Source: Candidatus Nitrosocosmicus arcticus
GTDB taxonomy: Archaea; Thermoproteota; Nitrososphaeria; Nitrososphaerales; Nitrososphaeraceae
Direction of reading: 5' to 3'
DNA length: 64,000 nt
Assembly (NCBI RefSeq): GCF_007826885.1
Contig: NZ_ML675585.1
Coordinates: 80,454-144,453 of the forward strand
In this document: piece by piece, positions 45,065 through 53,625 of the stretch
Layout: the number at the start of each line of letters is the position of its first letter
Position numbering within the stretch: the first letter of the stretch is position 1
Position numbers and translations under genes: made by a program
The notes under the pieces: generated by a model
Told to the model about the DNA's origin: nothing
Seen by the model: only the letters and a program-made list of their open reading frames with translations
Database searches by the model: none

Positions 45065-46050
45065 TTTTTTTCACTCTTTTTTAGGGCGACCACATTTTTT
45101 ACTATTTCCCCTGGAGACAAGCCATACTTATCTAAGAGTGAATCGATCTCTTCGTCTCTTGCAGACTCACCGTATCTGTCTCTAATTCCTATTTTTCGTA
45201 CGAAAGTAGGGCATATTTCAGAGGTAACTTCTGAAATTGCCGACCCTAATCCCCCTACTATATTATGCTCTTCTATAGAAGCCAATGAGCCTGTTTCCTT
45301 TGTACATCTGTAAATCAAATCTGAGTCTATCGGTTTGATAGAGTACATATCGACAACCCTACAAGAAATATCATGATCCTTTTTCAATGTGTCGCTTGCC
45401 TTCAGTGAGGTTGAGACCATTGTTCCACATGAAAATAAACTGATATCGTTACCATCTTTTATTATTGTTCCTTTTCCTATTTCAAAGTCGGATTCCTCAG
45501 AATAGATTTCCTCAGTTGAAGGCCTGGCTAACCGTACATAGAATGGACCTGGAATATTCACTATTTTTTCAAGCAGTTTTTTGACTGAAATCGCATCGGC
45601 AGGTACCAAAACTCTCATATTTGGTAAAGATCTCATAATAGAGATATCTTCGATTTGTTGATGAGATGCCCCATCAGGTCCCACGGATAAGCCAGCGTGG
45701 GATACTACAATTTTCACATCTAGGTTGGGATAGCAAATTGCATTTCTAATCTGATCCAAACACCTGCCTGGAATAAAAGCAGCATAAGTACTAGCAAAAG
45801 AAACTTTACCCGCGATAGCAAGACCAGCTGCGATTGAAACTAAATTAGCTTCGGCTATTCCAACATTGAAAAGTCTATCTGGAAATTTTTCACCGAATTT
45901 TTTAGTTTTGAGCGAATCAGTAGTATCACCACCTACGCACACAATGTTAGAATGTCTACTACCTAAATTTACAAGGCTATCCCCGTATGCAGAACGCATA
46001 TCAGAAAATTTAATATCACTAGTAGTCAAATGGTTCAATTCATAGTTCAC
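45061..46050 (-). CDS. Transketolase, C-terminal subunit
   Basis: 329 residues from a GTG at 46050. It holds the pyrimidine-binding and C-terminal domains of a split transketolase. It carries the ThDP-binding glutamate region [20 protein letters not shown], then [20 protein letters not shown], followed by [17 protein letters not shown]. It needs the N-terminal subunit (diphosphate-binding half), which is encoded upstream as a fusion protein. The split form is usual in archaea. Confidence 0.95.
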   Translation of the reverse strand: MNYELNHLTTSDIKFSDMRSAYGDSLVNLGSRHSNIVCVGGDTTDSLKTKKFGEKFPDRLFNVGIAEANLVSIAAGLAIAGKVSFASTYAAFIPGRCLDQIRNAICYPNLDVKIVVSHAGLSVGPDGASHQQIEDISIMRSLPNMRVLVPADAISVKKLLEKIVNIPGPFYVRLARPSTEEIYSEESDFEIGKGTIIKDGNDISLFSCGTMVSTSLKASDTLKKDHDISCRVVDMYSIKPIDSDLIYRCTKETGSLASIEEHNIVGGLGSAISEVTSEICPTFVRKIGIRDRYGESARDEEIDSLLDKYGLSPGEIVKNVVALKKSEKK

Positions 46051-46113
46051 CTTTATACATTATATCTTTTTTTTCAATATCAAACATTGTTGCAGTCTCT
46101 TATTTGTGTTCAT

Positions 46114-47733
46114 TTATCTCGCTAAATTAAATTGTTCTATTATGTTCCTTCGGCCCTTAATCCAATCTTCTTCAAGATTTAGAGACTGGGATTCATCAAG
46201 TAAACTCTTCTCTAGATAAGAATCGAGCAAAAATTTAGTATCCCTAATTCTCTTTTCAACATCGCTATTACCAAATATTGCATTTCCCATTACAAATATT
46301 CTGCAACCGGCATCAAAGCACTGTTTTATTGTTGACAGGTCTATTCCACCATCAGCCTCAAAATAACCCTTAAATCCTCGCTCCCTTAGTAAGGGAATAG
46401 CCCTTTTCATCTTGGGTAATACTTCTGGAATGAATTTTTGACCAGCAAAACCAGGATTTACAGACATTATGATAATGACATCAAGGTTATCAAGATAAGA
46501 GAATACCCATTCTGGCAATTCGGTGCCAGGATTTACGGCTAGTCCAGGGCTAACACCGCTTGATATAAGTTTAGTATTGATCTTTTCAAATTCCTGCTCG
46601 TTACTACAAGCTTCTGCATGGACAGATATAACATCACAGCCTGCATCGATATACTGTTCCAAGACTTTGGCAGGATTTTGGATCATCAGATGAGTATCAA
46701 ATGGCAATCTTGTCCCGTCTCGTAATTTCTTAATAGTATCAAAGAAAAAAGTTGAGTTCGGAACAAATTTCCCATCCATCACGTCCAAATGTATCATATC
46801 TGCACCGTACCGTTCGGCTGTTGCTATTTTTTGTTTCAAACTTTCCTCACCGATCCCATCTGTGCCTGCTATAATAGAGGGGGAAATCATATACTCCCCT
46901 TCCAGTTCCCTTATTAACAACGGTAGATGTTTTTTTGAAGGCGCTTTCCCATGCCACTGAGGATTGTTAGCCATATGTTTTATCCCGTTCCCTTTCACGG
47001 TGTTTGCTATTATTATTTTGGGCCTATCAACAGGCTTTTTTAAAAGTTCTGGAATCAGCTGTTCAATCTTATGACCATTAATTTCTACCACTTCCCAGTT
47101 AAACGAAAGCCATTTTTCTTTGATAGGGTCGATTGGCATAATCTCTTCGGTAAACCCATCTTGTTGAATCTTGTTTCTATCCAAGATGGCAATAAGATTA
47201 TTAAGTTTAAATTTTGCAGCAGCCATTGACGCTTCCCATATTTGACCCTCATTGGTCTCACCATCACCTAGGAGACAATACACCATATTGTCACGCTTGT
47301 CAAGCTTATTAGCAAGGCATATACCAATTGATACAGAAAGACCAATACCTTCAGATCCCCCAGAATATTCGATTCCCGGCACGCTGTGGTGCTTTTGCAT
47401 CTCGCTAAATCTTACAGGATGTCCTTGTAGTCGTGAATTCAATTTTCGTAACGTCTTTATTTCTTCCTTTGGGAAGGATCCAACTAGGGACAGAGTAGCA
47501 TAATATCCCGGTGCCGAATGAGCCTTTGAATTGATGAAATAATCTCGATTGGGGTTAGAAGGATTCTTAATATCATTATTCATTATCTGAAAATAAAGAC
47601 AACCCATAATTTCGGCAGCCGAAAAGGATGCACCAGGGTGTCCTGATCCTGCTTCTGCTATGCCGGTTAAGGCTATAGTACGTAATTCCTTAAGTTTTTC
47701 CTTTAAATTCAAATACCTATTTATGTTGTACAT
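46114..47733 (-). CDS. Transketolase N-terminal subunit fused to ribulose-phosphate 3-epimerase
   Basis: From the ATG at 47733 (539 residues). Residues 1-278 are the ThDP diphosphate-binding half of transketolase: GIAEAGSGHPGASFSAAEIM, then VYCLLGDGETNEGQIWEASM with its GDG-N motif. Residues 282-510 are a complete ribulose-phosphate 3-epimerase barrel, with MIHLDVMDGKFVPN, DTHLMIQNP, IMSVNPGFAGQKFIP and EADGGID. The junction is near base 46890. The two activities are consecutive in the pentose phosphate pathway. The other transketolase half and transaldolase lie in the same operon. The fusion is in one uninterrupted frame. A start 22 codons upstream is less likely. Confidence 0.95.
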   Translation of the reverse strand: MYNINRYLNLKEKLKELRTIALTGIAEAGSGHPGASFSAAEIMGCLYFQIMNNDIKNPSNPNRDYFINSKAHSAPGYYATLSLVGSFPKEEIKTLRKLNSRLQGHPVRFSEMQKHHSVPGIEYSGGSEGIGLSVSIGICLANKLDKRDNMVYCLLGDGETNEGQIWEASMAAAKFKLNNLIAILDRNKIQQDGFTEEIMPIDPIKEKWLSFNWEVVEINGHKIEQLIPELLKKPVDRPKIIIANTVKGNGIKHMANNPQWHGKAPSKKHLPLLIRELEGEYMISPSIIAGTDGIGEESLKQKIATAERYGADMIHLDVMDGKFVPNSTFFFDTIKKLRDGTRLPFDTHLMIQNPAKVLEQYIDAGCDVISVHAEACSNEQEFEKINTKLISSGVSPGLAVNPGTELPEWVFSYLDNLDVIIIMSVNPGFAGQKFIPEVLPKMKRAIPLLRERGFKGYFEADGGIDLSTIKQCFDAGCRIFVMGNAIFGNSDVEKRIRDTKFLLDSYLEKSLLDESQSLNLEEDWIKGRRNIIEQFNLAR

Positions 47734-47841
47734 ATTATCGGCCTCTTCATTTTGGTCATGCCCACTCCATCTCAAACATCTCTGTATACTAGTTTTCAAA
47801 TATCAAATAGATAAAAAGGTAGCTTCATTTAGAAAATGATT

Positions 47842-48177
47842 TTACATGTTTATTCCAATACTAGACAAAATCGATTCCAAGTCGCTTTCGGTAAGTCCTA
47901 CACCCATTTTGGCATCCCTACGGTTTTTAATTGTGTTTTTGGAGAAGGCTATTAAAGTCGGTACTGCATTGATACCATATTTATCCCACAAAGGGTTTTC
48001 ATCCTCGTTCAGTTTTACACCCCCAAAAAGAATTTTTTCATCGCTTAACTTCTTAACTGAATTTTCAAATATAGGTTTAAAACTTTTGCAATAATGGCAC
48101 CAATCAGCATAAAACAAAATTAAGGAATTTGCACTATTTGTGACAGAATCAAGTTCGCCCGGGCTAAAGTCTTTCAT
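47842..48177 (-). CDS. Thioredoxin-family protein
   Basis: 111 residues starting MKDFSPGELDSVTNSANSLI. A thioredoxin fold with the redox motif in LFYADWCHYCKSFKPIFENS (WCHYC instead of WCGPC) and a cis-proline in INAVPTLIAF. The altered dipeptide implies a different redox potential or partner. It has no signal peptide, so it is probably cytosolic. Located upstream of the transketolase-epimerase gene on the same strand, 100 bases away. Confidence 0.9.
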   Translation of the reverse strand: MKDFSPGELDSVTNSANSLILFYADWCHYCKSFKPIFENSVKKLSDEKILFGGVKLNEDENPLWDKYGINAVPTLIAFSKNTIKNRRDAKMGVGLTESDLESILSSIGINM

Positions 48178-48540
48178 GTCATACTTTTATAGATTAATGG
48201 TAAAAAATATTTGCAAAAATACCTTGGATTAAATAATATTGGGTGTGTTTTTTTTTCTTTGACTGGGTTCGCAGTTCGTGGTGATTATTTTAGATAGAAA
48301 ATTCAACATGAAAACAGCATATTCATCCACTAATAGTTCAGAAAAGAGTTTAATAATGTATGATCAAAGTTTGACCTTACTTAGATATAGTTAGCAGAAC
48401 ATGTTTATCTGCGTCGTTATGAAAAACATGTGCCGTTTTCATTTCATTCTAATTGAGTCTAAAGAAAAAAGATGGTAAATTACCCACATATCTATTCCTT
48501 GAAAGAAACATCTAGGTATCCAAAACCATTTGTACTTTCG
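48178..48540. other. Intergenic region of about 360 bases
   Basis: A run of nine T (near 48247-48255) interrupts an otherwise mixed sequence, and a 28-codon plus-strand frame (48308 onward, MKTAYSSTNSSEKSLIMYDQ) is too short to support. I see no RNA gene. Confidence 0.35.
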
Positions 48541-48780
48541 TTAACTTAAAGGTTTACCGAATTCATCATTATCTAGTGCGCCTTTGAATACCTTATCATA
48601 GCATGCTTCTGCATTCTCGAGCGAGAAAGTTCCGTTATTGTTCGCTGTTCGTGTAACACAATTAAAATACCTCGTTAGAGCGTTAGCTGGTTCTATGACC
48701 ATTAATTGTGCCAAAATCAGTATCGAGAAGACAATACAAGATACTTTTAAAACATTTTTTAAATTTTGATTCATAATCAT
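48541..48780 (-). CDS. Small exported protein, paralogue A
   Basis: 79 residues starting MIMNQNLKNVLKVSCIVFSI with a signal peptide to about ANALT. The mature part RYFNCVTRTANNNGTFSLEN, then AEACYDKVFKG, has two cysteines. The pattern FNC ... CYDKVF echoes FYDC ... CYNEVL in the next gene, so the two are probably distant tandem paralogues. Six bases separate this start from the stop of that gene. Function unknown. Confidence 0.65.
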   Translation of the reverse strand: MIMNQNLKNVLKVSCIVFSILILAQLMVIEPANALTRYFNCVTRTANNNGTFSLENAEACYDKVFKGALDNDEFGKPLS

Positions 48781-48786
48781 GCTAAA

Positions 48787-49128
48787 TTATTCGCCTCCGA
48801 ATTCGATATTTTCGTTAGCATCAGCACCATCATTAGATTGAGCGCTTCCTAAAAGAACTTCATTATAGCAACTTTTTACTTCATGTTTAGTTGGTTCCTT
48901 TTCAAAGTATGTATCCTCCTCAACCCCTTTGCTTGAATCTACTTTTTCATCTATGCAGTCATAAAATTGTGGTAATCCGCTATCTAAGGTCTGGTTTCCA
49001 CTATTAATTTCTATCAAATCCACGGCCTGAGAGTATACCTTGTTTGTTTGCAGAGGGATTCCTGTTATACTTGAAACAGTAATCATAAGGACTGAAAATA
49101 ATACCGAATTTATCCAGAGATATTTCAT
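48787..49128 (-). CDS. Small exported protein, paralogue B
   Basis: 113 residues starting MKYLWINSVLFSVLMITVSS, with a signal peptide. The mature protein is acidic: LPQFYDCIDEKVDSSKGVEE, then THEVKSC-like KHEVKSCYNEVLLGSAQSN. Its two cysteines correspond to those of the shorter downstream paralogue, with an inserted acidic loop. The pair probably forms one transcription unit with this gene first. Likely surface-exposed; function unknown. Confidence 0.65.
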   Translation of the reverse strand: MKYLWINSVLFSVLMITVSSITGIPLQTNKVYSQAVDLIEINSGNQTLDSGLPQFYDCIDEKVDSSKGVEEDTYFEKEPTKHEVKSCYNEVLLGSAQSNDGADANENIEFGGE

Positions 49129-49729
49129 TCTATAAGAAGACCGAAATAAATTATTTAACCAATTCTACGAAATGCTCCAAAGGATTTCTTAAGAACAAAG
49201 TTTGCTTAGTATTGCAAACATCAATCAAACTTTATTTCAGTTAACTCTAAAATATTGACGATTATCCTGATCTTGATTTTGTCGCAAGTCTATTCACAAT
49301 ACGAATATATCAAAATAAAGTCAGTTATCTTCAGTTATGATACTAGTATATCAGCAAAAAACTGTTGCAGTTTGAAAATTCGAAATATTGGACTACAGGA
49401 ATAAAGCAATGTTTTCATCAAGAAGAATTCACAATATAGACCGAGGACCGCTTAAAATTTTAGGGAGTTCGGAATGCCTTCGATACATACTCGATGATGA
49501 AGGATACGTTTTAATATATTTTTAGCGATAAATCGGCTTGGTGAGAATAAACAAGTCATCCGGAGGGTGCCTCATAATTTAATTTTAAACGATGTTAGAT
49601 AGAAATTAATATTCATATTGCAACCCTGAGTCATTATTTCAAACTATTGCTCTAAGAAATTATAACGCATAAAGTATATGATATAAATATAATCACGACC
49701 ATAGTGTCATATTGATTTTTTTGTCCAAA
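49129..49729. other. Intergenic region of about 600 bases with a possible tiny gene
   Basis: Mostly AT-rich. A 38-codon plus-strand frame (49409-49525, MFSSRRIHNIDRGPLKILGS then SECLRYILDDEGYVLIYF) has a coding-like composition but no recognised homologue and may be a remnant. A TATA-like run (about 49675-49690) lies ahead of the HtrA gene and is its likely promoter. Confidence 0.35.
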
Positions 49730-51004
49730 ATGAAACATTTCTGTTTAATTATGATATTTTTCGCTAGTTTAGTGATTATTCAATCCCCACAAGCATTTGC
49801 TCAAAATCAAAGTCTAGAACAGCATCTAGGTTTGTTTGGTAATGGAAACAATTCATTGTTAAATGATATATTCAGTAAAGTAAAAGATTCTGTTGTTCAA
49901 ATAAGTACAGAATATCAAGCTGTGGATCCTTCAAACAGGCTTTATGATTCAACAGGTACCAGCCCATTCACAATGAAGTTTGGCTCTGGATTTATTTATG
50001 ACAAATCAGGCATCATAATAACGAATTACCATGTTGTTAGCTCTGCAACCAACATAATAGTTACATTCAACGATGGTAACAGTTACACCGCCAAAGTAGT
50101 TGGTGTAGATCCTTATGGAGACATCTCGGTATTGAAACTGGATAATCCAGTGGATGAAAAATTGATTCCTGTAACGTTAGCAAATTCCTCAAACTTAAAG
50201 GTCGGGGATCCGGTTCTGGCTATTGGTAACCCGTATGGGCTTGACAATACTTTAACATTTGGGATTATTAGTCAAATCGGTAGATTATTGCCAAACTCAG
50301 ATTTGGGTTATTCTATTCCCAATGTAATTCAGACAGATGCTGCGATTAATCCGGGCAATTCAGGAGGACCTCTGATAGATCTTGACGGTAAAGTGGTAGG
50401 TATGAATACCGCGATATTTTCAAATACAGGAGCTTACACAGGAGTAGGATTTTCAATTCCTTCCAATGATATTCTCAGAATAATACCTTCCTTAATAGAA
50501 ACGGGTACATATCAGCACCCTTGGTTAGGCATATCAGGATCAAAGCTATCCCCCACTTTAGCTGAAATGTTCGGACTACCCCCCAATTACAAAGGTGTAT
50601 TAATTGAGAATGTTGTGTCTAAAGGACCGGCAGACAAAGCAGGTTTGAAAGGAATGTTAATTCAAGGAAACAGATTTGGTGAACAACAAATACTAGATAA
50701 AGATATAATAATTGCAATAGACGGAAAACCTGTTTCAAGAATTGATGATATAATTTCTTATTTAGACATATACAAGAAAGTAGGAGACAAAGTAAATTTG
50801 ACCGTTAACCGCAATGGGCAAATAATAAACCTTGTTGCCACTTTAGAAGCTAGACCAGATTTGCCTTTGCAAGAAATTCAATCTCAATCCGATCCCAATT
50901 ATAACGAAGCTCAGCCTTATACCCCGTTTCCAAATTTCAAACTACCACAACTTCCAGAATTTAAACTTCCGGATTTGCCTAATTTTAATATCCCTGGCTT
51001 ATGA
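49730..51004 (+). CDS. HtrA/DegP-type exported serine protease
   Basis: From the ATG at 49730 (424 residues) a signal peptide (MKHFCLIMIFFASLVIIQSP to FAQ) precedes a trypsin-like domain with the full triad: His101 (TNYHVVSS), Asp131 (PYGDISVLKL) and Ser211 (NPGNSGGPL). A PDZ domain follows (about 275-370, with KGVLIENVVSKGPADKAGLK). The C-terminal tail contains phased FKLPQLPEFKLPDLPNFNIP repeats, unusual for HtrA and possibly a cell-surface attachment or self-binding segment. Protein quality control on the outer face is the likely role. The frame extends six codons upstream from a TTG. Confidence 0.95.
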   Translation: MKHFCLIMIFFASLVIIQSPQAFAQNQSLEQHLGLFGNGNNSLLNDIFSKVKDSVVQISTEYQAVDPSNRLYDSTGTSPFTMKFGSGFIYDKSGIIITNYHVVSSATNIIVTFNDGNSYTAKVVGVDPYGDISVLKLDNPVDEKLIPVTLANSSNLKVGDPVLAIGNPYGLDNTLTFGIISQIGRLLPNSDLGYSIPNVIQTDAAINPGNSGGPLIDLDGKVVGMNTAIFSNTGAYTGVGFSIPSNDILRIIPSLIETGTYQHPWLGISGSKLSPTLAEMFGLPPNYKGVLIENVVSKGPADKAGLKGMLIQGNRFGEQQILDKDIIIAIDGKPVSRIDDIISYLDIYKKVGDKVNLTVNRNGQIINLVATLEARPDLPLQEIQSQSDPNYNEAQPYTPFPNFKLPQLPEFKLPDLPNFNIPGL

Positions 51005-51185
51005 TATATCAGGATGAACTACCTTCAGGCTGAGCCAATATACCAATTATTTTATTTTAGAGGTCTTTAATCAATCAAAAATTTTAAAAGATTTTGTCAG
51101 GTTGTTGCCTAGGAATTAAATGAAATGTAATGATTTTTCTTGTTTAGATTTATAAACTTTCATTTCTTTAATTTGTAATAGGCAT

Positions 51186-51956
51186 ATGTCTGAGAAGGAG
51201 AAGGAGAAGGAAAAGGTTTCAAATTCTATTGTCAAATTAGACAATATAAGTTACAGGAATGACTCTGAAGTTATTTTGGATAATATCTCCTTTGAAATAG
51301 ACAGAGGAGATTTTTTAGGAATTATTGGACCAAATGGTGCAGGTAAAACTACTCTTTTTAAATGTCTGCTAGGGTTGAACAAAGAGTATACGGGCAATAT
51401 AAGATTATTTGATAAAGACATAAGAAATCATGCAAAAGAGATTTATAAAAAGATAGGATATATCCCTCAATCAAACAGTTTCGATCCCAGGTTTCCTGCT
51501 ACAGTAAAGGAAATAATTCAATTAGGTTCTGTAGGAGGGAAGGCTTTTGACGAAAAAAAAGTAAAAGAATTGATAGAATTGACAGGTATAACTGAATATC
51601 TCAATAAAAGAATAGGCGATCTATCGGGAGGGCAACAGCAAAGGGTCATGATAACTAAAGCACTTATTCATGATCCAGAAGTGCTGATTTTGGACGAGCC
51701 GGATACAGCTATAGATGCAGCCGTATTGAAATTGTTCTATAAACTTTTAACAAAACTGAACAAGGAAAGAAAAATTACCATTATTTGGTCTTCACATGAT
51801 CTCGACGCGGTGAGTTTGCTTTCAAATAAAGTGGCTTGTCTTTATCGGAAACTCTTTTTTCATGGAATTTCACAAGATTTTTTTAACAATGAAAGTAATC
51901 TCAAGACATTTGCTGAATCGTCAATGCACATCCACATAAAAAGCCATTCGCATTGA
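51186..51956 (+). CDS. ABC transporter ATPase of the zinc/manganese (ZnuC) type
   Basis: 256 residues. Walker A GPNGAGKTT, the Q-loop in IGYIPQSNSFDPRFPATVKE, signature LSGGQQQRVM, Walker B VLILDEPDTAID and the H-loop SSHDLD are all intact. The FDPRFPATV stretch and size are typical of metal importer ATPases. The His-rich C-terminus (MHIHIKSHSH) supports metal handling. No permease or binding protein is adjacent, so partners must be elsewhere. An N-terminal Glu-Lys run (MSEKEKEKEKVS) comes from a short GA-rich repeat at the gene start. Confidence 0.9.
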   Translation: MSEKEKEKEKVSNSIVKLDNISYRNDSEVILDNISFEIDRGDFLGIIGPNGAGKTTLFKCLLGLNKEYTGNIRLFDKDIRNHAKEIYKKIGYIPQSNSFDPRFPATVKEIIQLGSVGGKAFDEKKVKELIELTGITEYLNKRIGDLSGGQQQRVMITKALIHDPEVLILDEPDTAIDAAVLKLFYKLLTKLNKERKITIIWSSHDLDAVSLLSNKVACLYRKLFFHGISQDFFNNESNLKTFAESSMHIHIKSHSH

Positions 51957-52225
51957 TATTTTTATTTGGAAAGGCCATTTCGATGGCGTATATAGAGCAA
52001 TGTCGGTCTACTGAATTAAATTTTTGAAAACGAGTTTCAATTTATGATTTGCTTATTTTTCAATAAATCGTGGAATTTACTCGTTTGGCAACAATCGTTA
52101 ATGAAATAATTACGGAGTTGATTTTTGCGAGCAGAAAATAATCACATTCGCTAAATCTGTTCAAGAACCAAGATAAAAGACATAATAACAAATCTACATT
52201 TATGATCTAAGGATATACAATAGAA

Positions 52226-52825
52226 TTGAAAGAGAATGAAGGCTATGAGAATAAACCAAGCAAAACTAGAAGCATAACATTTAGACTCGAAAGCTCAGTT
52301 ATAGAAGAATTACAATTTGAAGCCGATTACAGAGAGACATCATTGAATGTACTTATTAATCAGATTTTACGGAGATATTCCAACTGGGAAAGATATGAGA
52401 ATAAAATTGGAATGATCCCTATCCCCAAGATAATTCTATCTAGTGTTATGGACCAAGTAATTAGATCAGGTTCTGAAAATGGAATCGACGATATCTCAAA
52501 ATTTAAGGAATCTTTAGTAAAAGAACTGTCACAAATAGCATTCAACTTTCTAAAGGACTCTGTTCTTCTCATAAAGAAAAATTATAATCTATTTTCGGTT
52601 TTAGAAGTACTTGAACAATATATGAAAGTTATAGGAATAAATTCTGATCATAGAATCGAAGAAGATGGAAAACACGTTTATGTCATACAGCATAAATTAG
52701 GAGAAATATGGTCTCTGTTCATCAAGGAATTCCTCATTCTTATATTTGAAAATTTAGGGAAAGTTAAGGTGGATATTTCAAGTACTCCAAACACCACCGT
52801 TGCGAAGGTTTTCCTAAATTCCTGA
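52226..52825 (+). CDS. Ribbon-helix-helix protein with lineage-specific C-terminal domain
   Basis: 199 residues from a TTG at 52226. The N-terminal part (SKTRSITFRLESSVIEELQF, then EADYRETSLNVLINQILRRY) has the strand-helix-helix pattern of RHH DNA-binding proteins. The remaining 140 residues (IPKIILSSVMDQVIRSGSEN, LGEIWSLFIKEFLILIFENL) are not recognised and may bind a ligand or make a larger oligomer. Possibly a transcription regulator. It follows the ABC ATPase after about 270 bases; no operator was identified. Confidence 0.75.
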   Translation: MKENEGYENKPSKTRSITFRLESSVIEELQFEADYRETSLNVLINQILRRYSNWERYENKIGMIPIPKIILSSVMDQVIRSGSENGIDDISKFKESLVKELSQIAFNFLKDSVLLIKKNYNLFSVLEVLEQYMKVIGINSDHRIEEDGKHVYVIQHKLGEIWSLFIKEFLILIFENLGKVKVDISSTPNTTVAKVFLNS

Positions 52826-53120
52826 TATTTATGAATAAAATCGTAATATTTTGATGAGACATCCTTATTAAAGCAAAAATGATTAACTCAATAAAATTTT
52901 TCAATATCTACGGTTTATAGTATATTGCTGCGCTTTCCACAATATAATAAATATTTAGAGGTAATAGTTTGAACCATAGTAAGCCATCAAACGAAATTAT
53001 CCTTCCATACGCCTTCCAAATGTTTTTTTGACGATATAAGGAGTAAAAATTTTTAAATAAACAAGATATTTGTTAGTTCTGACATTTTGATTCTTATAGG
53101 ATAAGATTTAAAAAAAATCA

Positions 53121-53549
53121 TTGGTTTGGAGGGCATACTACCTTATCAAGAAAGACAACTACCTAAAAATTTCTACATTATTAATTTGCATATTTTCCGT
53201 TTTCGCAGTAATATTAAACCTTGAGGGAAGCAATTGTATTATTCAAATCAATTCCTCACCTCTAATTAGCAATAGTTCTAATAAAAATGGAGAAGTAAGT
53301 AATAATAGTGATTTCATGAATCAACAGGCAGAGGAGGAGCAGCAGGAAAAACAGCAACAACAAGACGGTAGACAATCTCAAGAGACATTGACGCAGCAGT
53401 CCTACGAACTCCGAAAATACTGCTTTTTGGTGACAAACCTGTACGTATACTCCCTATTTGGTGTCATCATAGGTTTCATAATACTTGTGCTCTGGTATAT
53501 AAGATACAAAAAAATTTGGTCTGGGAAGAAAAGCAGCCCTACCAATTAA
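53121..53549 (+). CDS. Two-span membrane protein with Gln-rich outer loop
   Basis: 142 residues read from a TTG (MVWRAYYLIKKDNYLKISTL). One span near residues 17-35 (ISTLLICIFSVFAVILNLEG) and a second near 110-128 (VYSLFGVIIGFIILVLWYIR) flank a Ser/Asn/Gln-rich loop (EEEQQEKQQQQDGRQSQETL). It lies upstream of the second AAA+/VWA pair on the same strand, 76 bases away, and could belong to that unit. Start and function uncertain. Confidence 0.6.
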   Translation: MVWRAYYLIKKDNYLKISTLLICIFSVFAVILNLEGSNCIIQINSSPLISNSSNKNGEVSNNSDFMNQQAEEEQQEKQQQQDGRQSQETLTQQSYELRKYCFLVTNLYVYSLFGVIIGFIILVLWYIRYKKIWSGKKSSPTN

Positions 53550-53625
53550 ACCACTTTTAAGATTTAGAAATCCCAAGCTATTTGCATAGATTTTTAAATA
53601 AATAGGAACTAATTTCACACAAAGA

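Noticed and set aside
52226..52825. Antitoxin of a toxin-antitoxin pair based on the RHH domain
   Set aside because: The protein is too long, with a 140-residue extra domain, and no small toxin-like gene is adjacent.
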